DNA of 42,894 bases from an uncultured Rhodospirillaceae bacterium (GTDB taxonomy: Bacteria > Pseudomonadota > Alphaproteobacteria > Rhodospirillales > UBA2165): NCBI GenBank assembly GCA_913020445.1, contig CAJWAR010000037.1:1-42894 (forward strand), written 5' to 3'. A program made the translations under genes and the position numbers. Below are positions 24,374-31,848 of this stretch, in pieces (position 1 is the stretch's first letter; each line of letters opens with the position of its first letter). Under the pieces are notes generated by a model. It was not told the origin of the DNA and ran no database searches. It saw nothing but the letters and a program-made list of their open reading frames with translations.

Positions 24374-25392
24374 TGATAACGCCTGAACTTATCGAGCAAA
24401 TGCCGAAGGCCGAACTTCATGTTCATGTTGAAGGAACCCTGGAGCCGGAATTATGTTTCGAGCTGGCGAAGCGCAATCATATCGAGCTGGAATTTGCGAC
24501 CGCCGAAGAACTGCGAGAGGCGTATCAATTCGGCAGTCTGCAGGATTTTCTCGATATTTATTATCAGGGCTGCGCGGTATTGATCGAGGAACAGGATTTT
24601 TATGATCTCACCTGGGCCCATCTCGAAAAAGCCCACCAGCAAAATATTCGCCACACTGAGATGTTTTTCGATCCGCAAGCCCATACGTCGCGGGGCATCC
24701 CTTTCAAACGAGTCGTTGATAGCATTGCCCACGCCATGACGGATGCAGAAACAAAGTTTGGTCTTAGCTCTCATCTAATTTTCTGTATTTTGCGCCATAT
24801 GGATATCGAAAGCGCGCTGGCGACGGTGGACGAAGCGATTAAGTTCAAAGATCAGCTTATCGGTATCGGACTCGATTCTTCAGAGAACGGATTTCCACCA
24901 AATCTTTATACTGAGGTTTTTGAGCGCGCGCGTGATGCCGGCTTTAAAGCGGTCGCCCATGCCGGCGAAGAGGGCCCGCCTGATTATGTCTGGGAGGCGT
25001 TGGATATATTAAAGATAGATCGTCTCGATCACGGTAACCGGTCGCTGGAAGACGAAAAGTTGGTGGCGCGATTGGTTGAAGAACAGATGGCGTTGACCGT
25101 CTGCCCATTATCTAATCTCAAGCTTCGCGTGGTTGATGAAATGACGGAGCATCCATTGAAAATCATGCTCGATAAAGGTCTCAAGGCGACGGTCAATTCA
25201 GATGATCCGGCCTATTTCGGCGGGCACGTTAATGCTAATTATCTGACTGTTTCAGAGGCGCTTAATCTTAGTGTAAACGACCTCTACACCTTGGCGCGAA
25301 ATTCCTTCGACGCGAGCTTTTTGAGTGCGGATGAAAAGAAAACCTATATCGATGAACTAGATAATTTCGCGCAAGAAAACGGTTGGAAATAA
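24373..25392 (+). CDS. Adenine deaminase (adenosine deaminase-like, AAH1 type)
   Basis: This 339-residue metal-dependent deaminase has KAELHVHVEGTLEPE (zinc ligands His16, His18), FFDPQAHTSRGIPF, GLDSSENGFPP, AHAGEEGPP (His about 196 and catalytic Glu), LDHGNRS, TVCPLSNLKLRVV and VNSDDPAYFGGH. The EEGPP and DPAYFGGY-like motifs and the GLDSSE-G-PP stretch are those of the fungal AAH1/bacterial adenine deaminase branch and not of true adenosine deaminases, so I predict adenine to hypoxanthine. Automatic pipelines often call this adenosine deaminase. It overlaps guaD by one base and the product enters XdhAB. Confidence 0.85.
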   Translation: MITPELIEQMPKAELHVHVEGTLEPELCFELAKRNHIELEFATAEELREAYQFGSLQDFLDIYYQGCAVLIEEQDFYDLTWAHLEKAHQQNIRHTEMFFDPQAHTSRGIPFKRVVDSIAHAMTDAETKFGLSSHLIFCILRHMDIESALATVDEAIKFKDQLIGIGLDSSENGFPPNLYTEVFERARDAGFKAVAHAGEEGPPDYVWEALDILKIDRLDHGNRSLEDEKLVARLVEEQMALTVCPLSNLKLRVVDEMTEHPLKIMLDKGLKATVNSDDPAYFGGHVNANYLTVSEALNLSVNDLYTLARNSFDASFLSADEKKTYIDELDNFAQENGWK

Positions 25393-25593
25393 GGTCGCAG
25401 ATCACCTCGATCGAGCACGAATCAACTATAAGAAAGCCCCTAAATTAATTGTCTCTATTTATTCTGTTAATTATCTAACTTATTGATACTAAGAGAAATA
25501 TTATAATTTACGCCTTCTTAAGCTTAAACATTTTAACTTCTAAGCAGTGTAGCTAACAGCTACCTCATTACTTAACTGCTCAGGAGGCTTTTA

Positions 25594-26898
25594 ATGAGTG
25601 ACCAACCTACCCAAGCGGATTTACAAAATCCGGATTATTCCCCACCCCTAGGACAAGCAATCCCGCTCGGAATTCAACACGTATTGGCGATGTTCGCCGG
25701 TAACGTAACCGTGCCGATTATTATCGGTGGCATGGCCGGGTTAGCCGGTGGAGACAAAGTATTTCTCATTCAAATGGCAATGCTCTTTGCCGGTGTTGCA
25801 ACTTTAATTCAAACAATTGGTTTCGGACCGGTTGGCGCGCGACTGCCGATTGTGCAAGGGACCAGCTTCGCTTTTATTCCGGTGATGATCCCAATTGTAA
25901 AAGGGGCCGGTATGGGGGCGCTGTTTGGCGCAACCGTGATCGGCGGCATTTTCCATTTCTTAATCGGCACGTTTATCGGCAAAATCCGCCACTGGTTGCC
26001 ACCGATTGTTACCGGTGTTGTAGTGATGTCTATCGGTCTCGCCTTGATACCGGTCGGCATCAAATATATGGCCGGTGGCGCCGGACCGGTGAAAGACTTT
26101 GGAGCGTGGCATCATCTCATTCTCGCTGGTATCACCATGTTGACGATCCTGGTGGTTAAATTCTCAACCAAAGGATTTAGCTCCGCCGCCGCCATTCTTA
26201 TTGGTTTGGTGGTTGGTTATGTCATCGGCTGGTTTACCGGTGATGTTAACTTTGGCCGGGTTGGTTCGGCGGCTTGGTTTGCCTTCCCAGTGCCGTTGAA
26301 ATACGGCTTCGATGTTAACGCGGCTGCTATCGTCGGCATGTGTCTGATGGCTGTTGTCAGCGCCATTGAAACCGTTGGCGATATTTCCGGTATCACCAAG
26401 GGTGGCGCTAACCGCGAAGCGACCGATAAGGAAATTTCCGGTGGTACCATGGCCGATGGTCTTGGTACGGCAATTGCCGGTCTTTTTGGCGCCATGCCGA
26501 ACACGTCTTACAGTCAAAACGTTGGTCTCATTGCTTTCACCGGCATGATGAGCCGTTTCGTTGTGACTTGCGGTGCGATCTTCCTGATCATTGCCGGCCT
26601 CATTCCCAAAGTCGGTGCCGTCATTGCGGCGATGCCAAATTCTGTTCTCGGTGGCGCAGCGATTATCATGTTCGGCATGATCGTTGGTGCCGGTATTCGT
26701 TTGCTCAACGATGTTGATATGAACCGGCGGAATATGCTGATCGTCGCCATGGCGTTAGGCATGGGCCTTGGTTTAAGTGCTGTTCCGGAAGCGCTTAAGG
26801 AGTTTCCGAACTGGCTGGCACTTCTGCTGAAAACCGGTCTTTTACCAGCCGCAATTATTGCTGTTTTTCTAAACGCAATTTTACCGGAAGACGACTAA
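25594..26898 (+). CDS. NCS2 family nucleobase permease (xanthine/uracil type)
   Basis: This 434-residue inner-membrane symporter has fourteen or so helices. The NCS2 signature appears as QNVGLIAFTG, and the substrate/ion site region as SAIETVGDISGITKGG. LPIVQGTSFAFIPVM matches the half-helix strand of UraA-type proteins. In this setting the likely substrates are purines such as xanthine, hypoxanthine or urate, although uracil transporters look similar. AGGAGGCTTTT precedes the ATG. A 200-bp AT-rich gap after the adenine deaminase gene suggests its own promoter. A strong terminator follows, closing the plus arm. Confidence 0.93.
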   Translation: MSDQPTQADLQNPDYSPPLGQAIPLGIQHVLAMFAGNVTVPIIIGGMAGLAGGDKVFLIQMAMLFAGVATLIQTIGFGPVGARLPIVQGTSFAFIPVMIPIVKGAGMGALFGATVIGGIFHFLIGTFIGKIRHWLPPIVTGVVVMSIGLALIPVGIKYMAGGAGPVKDFGAWHHLILAGITMLTILVVKFSTKGFSSAAAILIGLVVGYVIGWFTGDVNFGRVGSAAWFAFPVPLKYGFDVNAAAIVGMCLMAVVSAIETVGDISGITKGGANREATDKEISGGTMADGLGTAIAGLFGAMPNTSYSQNVGLIAFTGMMSRFVVTCGAIFLIIAGLIPKVGAVIAAMPNSVLGGAAIIMFGMIVGAGIRLLNDVDMNRRNMLIVAMALGMGLGLSAVPEALKEFPNWLALLLKTGLLPAAIIAVFLNAILPEDD

Positions 26899-26918
26899 GT
26901 AATAATTTCTCAGAAGAA

Positions 26919-26946
26919 GGCGCTGTGGCAACGCAGCGCCTTTTTT
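26919..26946 (+). terminator. Rho-independent terminator of the NCS2 permease gene
   Basis: GGCGCTG pairs with CAGCGCC over an 8-base loop and is followed by TTTTTT (26941-26946). It lies 20 bp after the permease stop codon and separates the purine arm from the convergent UbiX-like gene. Confidence 0.9.
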
Positions 26947-26952
26947 GTTGGT

Positions 26953-27531
26953 TTACTTTTGCCGCTGCCTCATTTTACCTTCCCAGCGCGGCACGGTATC
27001 GACCGTAATATCGAACTGATCCAGCACCCGCATGACCACATGATCGACCATATCCTCAAGGTTTTCCGGGTGGTTATAAAACGCCATCATCGGCGGGACG
27101 ATATCGACACCCATACGGGATAGTTTCAGCATATTTTCGAGATGAATATCGTTAAGCGGCAACTCGCGGGCAACCAGCACGAGCTTGCGTCTTTCTTTAA
27201 GAATAACATCGGCAGCCCGGTGCACGAGATGCGAACCATGACCGTGAGCAATCGCTGCCAGGCTGGCCATCGAACACGGAATGATCACCATGCCTTCGGT
27301 GCGAAACGAGCCGGACGAAACCGACGCGCCCATATCACCCGAACCATAGTTGACATCCGCCATCGCCATAACTTGGTCATAGGTATAGCTCGTTTCATGT
27401 TCAAGTGTCTGATGGCCCCATTTACTGATAATCAAATGAGTTTCGACATCTGAGCCACTGAGAATTTCCAGCAATCTGATGCCCAAAATAGAGCCGGTTG
27501 AACCAGTGATGCCAACAATCAGTTTTTTCAT
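26953..27531 (-). CDS. UbiX/Pad1-like flavin prenyltransferase
   Basis: The 192-residue protein matches the UbiX family, which attaches a dimethylallyl group to FMN to make the prenyl-FMN cofactor of UbiD-type decarboxylases. Motifs are IVGITGSTGSILGIRLLE (FMN phosphate loop), HLIISKWG, IIPCSMASLAAIAHG, RAADVILKERRKLVLVARE and PMMAFYNHPE. A UbiD decarboxylase, the usual partner, is not in the window. The next gene in the same direction, a VOC dioxygenase, starts 24 bp upstream of its ATG, so the two form an operon. This suggests a role in aromatic or unsaturated acid metabolism. A general ubiquinone role (ubiX) is the alternative. Confidence 0.88.
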   Translation of the reverse strand: MKKLIVGITGSTGSILGIRLLEILSGSDVETHLIISKWGHQTLEHETSYTYDQVMAMADVNYGSGDMGASVSSGSFRTEGMVIIPCSMASLAAIAHGHGSHLVHRAADVILKERRKLVLVARELPLNDIHLENMLKLSRMGVDIVPPMMAFYNHPENLEDMVDHVVMRVLDQFDITVDTVPRWEGKMRQRQK

Positions 27532-27555
27532 ACGCTTAACCTGCTAGTTTCTCTG

Positions 27556-28539
27556 CTAATTTCTGGGCCCCTTACCTCCAGCACCCGGCTTGGTCGTTGT
27601 TTTACAGCCTTCAAAATTCATGCCGAATTCTTCCGGTGGATTTGGTCCCCACAAATAAAAGCCGACATCCATCGGCCAGTCTTTCACCTCCCAGGTATCG
27701 TCATCGGCAATATAGTCGATATCGGCGAAATATTCACACAATCCGTCATGCGGATCACGAATATACCAGAAAAAATTTGATCCTAAGGCATGTCTGCCCA
27801 GTCCCCAGCCGTTGCGGTAGCCTTTTTCAAGCATCGCCTGGCCGCCGAGCCCAACATGATCGACATTGTCCATTTCGAAGCTGGCGTGATGGAAACCCGG
27901 CTTGTCGGCTTGCAAAAAAGCCACTGTATGGTGGTCGCAGCCGCCTGCTGTACGCAAAAATGCGATCAAGCCTTCACAGGTATCGGTGAGCTTTAACCCT
28001 AAGATATCCTGATAAAATTCAATCTTCTTATCGAGGCTGGTGGTAAATTGCACCATATGGCCAAGGCGGTGAGGTTCGGGCTGCGTCTCATAGGAGATGC
28101 TGCCTTTTTTGTTGACGCGGTCATAATGTCCGGGGCCGTTGGCTTGAAAAGCTTGGTGATCTACCGTTGGATTCCGCCCACCTTTGGAAGGCGCTTCCTC
28201 AGCGGCAATTACGTTGAAAACATCACCTTCAAAGTCTTCGATCCAAATCCCGTCATAGGGCGTTTCTTTGGGGCAATCTATCAGTTTCGCAGTGTCGCTG
28301 GCCTCGACATTTTTTTTGACCGCCGCCAACCCTTCTTCGTCAGCCCCATAAGACACATGATGTAATTGACGCTCAGCACCCTCGGTCAGTACGAGCTGAT
28401 CCTGATCGCGGCCATGGCAGCGCATGATGGCTCGATTCTCGGTTTCCTCGCCAATCAGACCAAAATCCTCGTAAAATTTCTTTTGCACCGGAACGTCCGG
28501 GATCGCCAAACCTAAATGATGAAAATGCCCTACAGCCAT
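27556..28539 (-). CDS. VOC family extradiol-type dioxygenase
   Basis: About 327 residues from the preferred ATG, made of two vicinal-oxygen-chelate modules. The first opens with FHHLGLAIPDV. The second carries the probable metal ligands: HRLGHMVQF (His), GFHHASFEM (His) and CEYFADIDYI (Glu), as in type I catechol 2,3-dioxygenases. NRAIMRCHGRDQDQLVL supports the family. It probably opens the ring of a catechol-like compound with iron. The frame is open from 28641, but GGGAGAAC upstream and the conserved N terminus favour the ATG at 28539. It sits upstream of the UbiX-like gene in the same operon and is divergent from the racemase-like gene. Confidence 0.85.
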   Translation of the reverse strand: MAVGHFHHLGLAIPDVPVQKKFYEDFGLIGEETENRAIMRCHGRDQDQLVLTEGAERQLHHVSYGADEEGLAAVKKNVEASDTAKLIDCPKETPYDGIWIEDFEGDVFNVIAAEEAPSKGGRNPTVDHQAFQANGPGHYDRVNKKGSISYETQPEPHRLGHMVQFTTSLDKKIEFYQDILGLKLTDTCEGLIAFLRTAGGCDHHTVAFLQADKPGFHHASFEMDNVDHVGLGGQAMLEKGYRNGWGLGRHALGSNFFWYIRDPHDGLCEYFADIDYIADDDTWEVKDWPMDVGFYLWGPNPPEEFGMNFEGCKTTTKPGAGGKGPRN

Positions 28540-28710
28540 TTCATGTTCTCCCAATCTTTTTGTTATGGTTAACTCTATCGTGCCTGCACTGGAAAAGTAA
28601 CGGATTTTCTTCGCCGCTAACAATCTTGTTATTGCCATCATGAAGCTATTGCGCGTCCGACATTAGCCTGTAAGGTCTCGTAACTATTAAATTTTTCAGG
28701 AATTTTCATC

Positions 28711-29433
28711 ATGCCGGATCGTTTTGGCCCTCGTGGCGTCTTCGCTTTTCTTATCCCCCAACAGAATGCCAACATGCATCCGGAATATGAGATAATGCGC
28801 CCGGATGGCGTTAATAATCAGATGTATCGCTTTGATATTTCCGAGCACGACAAGGTGCGAGAAGCTGTCCTTGCGACACTGCCACAATGTCATGGCTGTT
28901 ATCCGGATATGATTATCACAGCCAATTCGATCGAGATGCGCAACTGGTCGCTGGATATCCAAGCGGACTATGTGGAACAGTTGGAAGCGGGTGCCAATGG
29001 CGTGCCGGTGGTGACGGCGACCGATGCCACGGCGGCAGCGCTTAAGACCCTCGGTGCCAAGCGCATCGCTGTCTTGTCGCCAATGTCGGAAGTTTATTCA
29101 AAAAGCGTTCAGGCGTATTACGACAGTGCCGGCTTCAGCGTGCCTTATGCGACCTGCCTTGAGGTCAAAGAAAGTATCGACATCATCAAAGTCACGGTCG
29201 ATCAAATTTTCGAAGCCTTTAAGCGCAATGATCATGAAGATGTCGACACCTTCCTCCATGTTGGTGGTGCGCTCGGCATGGTCAGCATGATCGACGAGCT
29301 TGAGCAAAAACTCGGCCGGCCGATCGTATCGTCAAATGCGGCGACCTATTGGTACGCCATGCGCAAACACGGCATCAAAGACACCCGCGACGATCTCGGT
29401 AAGCTCTGGACGCTGGAGGAAATTGTAGAGTAA
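28711..29433 (+). CDS. Asp/Glu racemase-superfamily protein lacking usual catalytic cysteines
   Basis: The 240-residue protein resembles maleate cis-trans isomerases and arylmalonate decarboxylases. It opens with GVFAFLIPQQNANMHPEYE, has VPVVTATDATAAALKTLGAKRIAVLSPMSE, and ends with a LGRPIVSSNAATYWYAMRKHG segment, all family-typical. The two places where a catalytic cysteine is expected read IITANSIEM (residues 68-76) and FLHVGGALGM (181-190), with no cysteine in either. Four cysteines occur elsewhere (60, 63 and others). The reaction is therefore uncertain. It is divergent from the dioxygenase and 27 bp ahead of the TauD-like gene, so the two plus-strand genes form a likely operon. Confidence 0.75.
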   Translation: MPDRFGPRGVFAFLIPQQNANMHPEYEIMRPDGVNNQMYRFDISEHDKVREAVLATLPQCHGCYPDMIITANSIEMRNWSLDIQADYVEQLEAGANGVPVVTATDATAAALKTLGAKRIAVLSPMSEVYSKSVQAYYDSAGFSVPYATCLEVKESIDIIKVTVDQIFEAFKRNDHEDVDTFLHVGGALGMVSMIDELEQKLGRPIVSSNAATYWYAMRKHGIKDTRDDLGKLWTLEEIVE

Positions 29434-29460
29434 ATCCTCCGAAAGTCGTAAGATATTGAC

Positions 29461-30519
29461 ATGGATAGTGGAGAAAACAAGCCGCTCAGGAACAAAGCAG
29501 TATTAGGTGAACCTGTCGTCGACCCAGCGATCTGGACCAAAGAAGATTTAGCCAGTTCTGACGACTGGTTGTATCGGCTCAGCAATGCGGAAATTGATGG
29601 TCTCGTGACAATGGCGAAGCGCTATCTGGATCAATTCGGCGACAATCCGAATGCATTGTTGGAAACCGCCAAAGATGATTTCGACCTCGGCCATTTCGGT
29701 GAGACTCTGCCAAAAATATATAGCCAGTTGAAAGACGGCAAAGGCATTGCCTTAATCCGCGGCTTGCCGATGGACGACATTGAGCTGATTGATGCCGCTG
29801 CTATCTACTGGGGAATTGGCCGCCACATGGGCGAAGTGATGTCGAATAATCCCGAAGGCGATATGTTGGGTCACATAAGGGATGAAGGGCGTGACTACAA
29901 TGATCCAAACCACCGTGGTTATCAGACAAATGTGACGATGGATTATCATTGTGATCAAACCGATATTGTCGGCTTGCTGTGCATACAGACCGCAAAATCC
30001 GGCGGTCTTTCCAAAGTTGTCAGTTCTATCTCGGTTTACAATGAACTACTCAAGCGCCGGCCTGATCTGGTTGAGGTGATGGCACAGCCCTATTGCTGGA
30101 CCAAACATGCCGAAATGCAAAGCGAAGAGAAAAATTATTATGAAAGTCCGGTCTTTAATGTGCTTGAGGGCAAGCTCTGCGTCGCTTTTGGCCCAAAACA
30201 TATGGAAAAAGGTCATATGTTGCCGGAGGCCCCGGATATGACCGATGCGCAGGCGGAAGGCATCCGGCTAACGGAGGAAATTTGCGAAGAACAGCATTAT
30301 TCGATGACCTTAGAGCGCGGCGATATTCAGTTGGCCAATAATTGCGTCGCGCTTCATACCCGGGAAGGCTTTGAAGATTGGCCGGAGGCCGATCGAAAAC
30401 GCCAACTATGGCGGCTCTGGCTGGTTCAGCCTGATTTGCGGCCGGCGACCCCCTATATTCTACAGTGGCGCCATGGCGTCCATCCGGAAGGCACCAAGTT
30501 GCGGGTGACGCTGATTTAG
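29461..30519 (+). CDS. TauD/TfdA family Fe(II)/2-oxoglutarate-type dioxygenase
   Basis: This 352-residue protein has the HxD...H iron triad of the TauD family: His163 and Asp165 in YHCDQTD, and His299 in NNCVALHTREGFED. RQLWRLWL after the distal His supplies the conserved arginine for 2-oxoglutarate. The AKSGGLSKVVSS segment fits the cosubstrate pocket. Members hydroxylate or cleave sulfonates, herbicides or amino-acid-like molecules; the substrate here is unknown. It is 27 bp after the racemase-like gene with a weak ribosome site. It may take the product of that enzyme. The cobalamin riboswitch begins about 70 bp after its stop. Confidence 0.85.
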   Translation: MDSGENKPLRNKAVLGEPVVDPAIWTKEDLASSDDWLYRLSNAEIDGLVTMAKRYLDQFGDNPNALLETAKDDFDLGHFGETLPKIYSQLKDGKGIALIRGLPMDDIELIDAAAIYWGIGRHMGEVMSNNPEGDMLGHIRDEGRDYNDPNHRGYQTNVTMDYHCDQTDIVGLLCIQTAKSGGLSKVVSSISVYNELLKRRPDLVEVMAQPYCWTKHAEMQSEEKNYYESPVFNVLEGKLCVAFGPKHMEKGHMLPEAPDMTDAQAEGIRLTEEICEEQHYSMTLERGDIQLANNCVALHTREGFEDWPEADRKRQLWRLWLVQPDLRPATPYILQWRHGVHPEGTKLRVTLI

Positions 30520-30589
30520 ACGGGCTTTTTTTTACTCAAAACCCAATTCCAGATTGACTTATGAAGCCCATCCGTTTAACCATCATGGG

Positions 30590-30718
30590 GATGGTTCCGC
30601 TTTGTCATAGGGCGGATGAATTGGGAATACGGTGCATCTGATTAATTAGGTAATTCCGTGACTGCCCCCGCAACTGTAAGCATACTGATAACTGGATGCG
30701 AGTCAGATACCTGCCATC
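30590..30718 (+). promoter_or_regulatory. Cobalamin riboswitch 1 (upstream of cbtB)
   Basis: The conserved B12-box region GACTGCCCCCGCAACTGTAA (30659-30678) is preceded by GGGAATACGGTG and followed by GAGTCAGATACCTGCC. The closing P1 stem can be read as GATGG (30590-30594) with CCATC (30714-30718). It sits 28 bp before the cbtB start, so adenosylcobalamin probably represses cbtB-cbtA and the methyltransferase gene. GGAGGG just before the cbtB ATG suggests translational control. Confidence 0.93.
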
Positions 30719-30745
30719 AAAACTGAACACGGAGGGTGAGTTATT

Positions 30746-30931
30746 ATGAGTGAAGTTAAAGTTTTAAAACAAGACGCCAAACCTGTTGCGCTATCTCAGA
30801 GACTGGCCGCAGCAATATTTGGTGGTTTATTGGGCGCCTTTATCTTGCTCGGAGTTGGTTTTGCCAATGCCGATTTGGTTCACAACGCCGCCCATGATTC
30901 CCGGCACGCTAATTCATTCCCCTGTCACTAA
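30746..30931 (+). CDS. cbtB: CbtB, predicted cobalt transporter small subunit
   Basis: The 61-residue protein has a single membrane helix (LAAAIFGGLLGAFILLGVGFA) and a C-terminal histidine-bearing tail, VHNAAHDSRHANSFPCH, which is the CbtB metal-binding hallmark. It begins behind CGGAGGGTG. It is 9 bp ahead of cbtA and under cobalamin riboswitch control. In known systems CbtB works with CbtA to bring in cobalt. It is too short to be safely found by general gene finders, but the His pattern is distinctive. Confidence 0.93.
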   Translation: MSEVKVLKQDAKPVALSQRLAAAIFGGLLGAFILLGVGFANADLVHNAAHDSRHANSFPCH

Positions 30932-30940
30932 GGGGGTCCC

Positions 30941-31834
30941 ATGTTACAAAGATTGCTGCTGACCGGGCTGTTGTCCGGCGCTGTTGCTGGCGTCATTCTG
31001 ACGCTGGTGCATTTAACCATGGTGCAGCCGCTTATAGCGGAAGCAGAAGTTTATGAAGAACAAGGAAGCGCGCCGGTCGCTGGCGTGCAACACGCGCATC
31101 CGGGCGGTATCAGCCATACGCATTCCGGCGGTAACATACCGCACCTTCACGAACAAAATTTTCATATCCATGCCGAAGGCCAAGCTGTCGGCACGGCGCA
31201 TGTACATGATGGCGCGAAAGCGGGTCACACCCATTCAGCCAGTGTCGCGCAAGCGGCCCATGATCATGGCGCTCATGCTCACAGTGAATCCGCTTGGTCG
31301 CCTGAAGATGGTTTCGAGCGCTCAATTTTCACTCTTGGTGCAAATCTATTGACGGCGATAGCCTTTGGCTTCTTACTGGCAGCGGGCTTTACGCTTTATG
31401 GCGGCAGTGTCAACTTGACCCGAGGATTGTTATGGGGCGGTGCCGGTTTTTTAAGTTTTTCATTCCTGCCCGGATTAGGTTTGCCGGCTGAACTACCGGC
31501 AGCGGCGGCAGGTGATCTGTTGGCGCGTCAAGCCTGGTGGTTGGGTACGGCCGTGGCCAGTTGCGCAGGCCTGGCGATGATTGCTTTCGGCAAATTAAAT
31601 GTCTGGCGGGCTGGCGGTCTATTGCTGCTGGTTATCCCGCATGCGATCGGGGCGCCACATGCAGAAGCCGGTGCGGTTGGTGCTTCACCACCCGAATTAG
31701 CTGCCCATTATATCATGGTGACGTTATTTGCCTCAGCCGTTATGTGGGGCATTTTGGGCATTGCGGCGGCTTTTGTGTATGGCCGCCTCGCCCATGACCA
31801 AGCAGCAACTTTTGCTGAGCCTCACGCGACCTAG
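30941..31834 (+). CDS. cbtA: CbtA, predicted cobalt transporter
   Basis: The 297-residue membrane protein has an N-terminal helix (LLTGLLSGAVAGVILTLVHLTMV), a long hydrophilic loop and four further hydrophobic helices, matching CbtA. The loop (about residues 32-120) carries sixteen histidines between residues 51 and 114, nearly all as HxH pairs (HAH, HTH, HLH, HIH, HVH, HTH, HDH, HAH). Such a loop would gather cobalt on the outer face of the membrane, though the loop side is inferred. It follows cbtB by 9 bp behind AAGGGGGT and shares its riboswitch. Confidence 0.93.
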   Translation: MLQRLLLTGLLSGAVAGVILTLVHLTMVQPLIAEAEVYEEQGSAPVAGVQHAHPGGISHTHSGGNIPHLHEQNFHIHAEGQAVGTAHVHDGAKAGHTHSASVAQAAHDHGAHAHSESAWSPEDGFERSIFTLGANLLTAIAFGFLLAAGFTLYGGSVNLTRGLLWGGAGFLSFSFLPGLGLPAELPAAAAGDLLARQAWWLGTAVASCAGLAMIAFGKLNVWRAGGLLLLVIPHAIGAPHAEAGAVGASPPELAAHYIMVTLFASAVMWGILGIAAAFVYGRLAHDQAATFAEPHAT

Positions 31835-31848
31835 CTGGTCCAAACTTG

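Noticed and set aside
25393..25593. GntR-type operator before the NCS2 permease (TATTGATACTA near 25480)
   Set aside because: Only a partial match to the TTGKATACAA core in an AT-rich spacer; too weak to claim.
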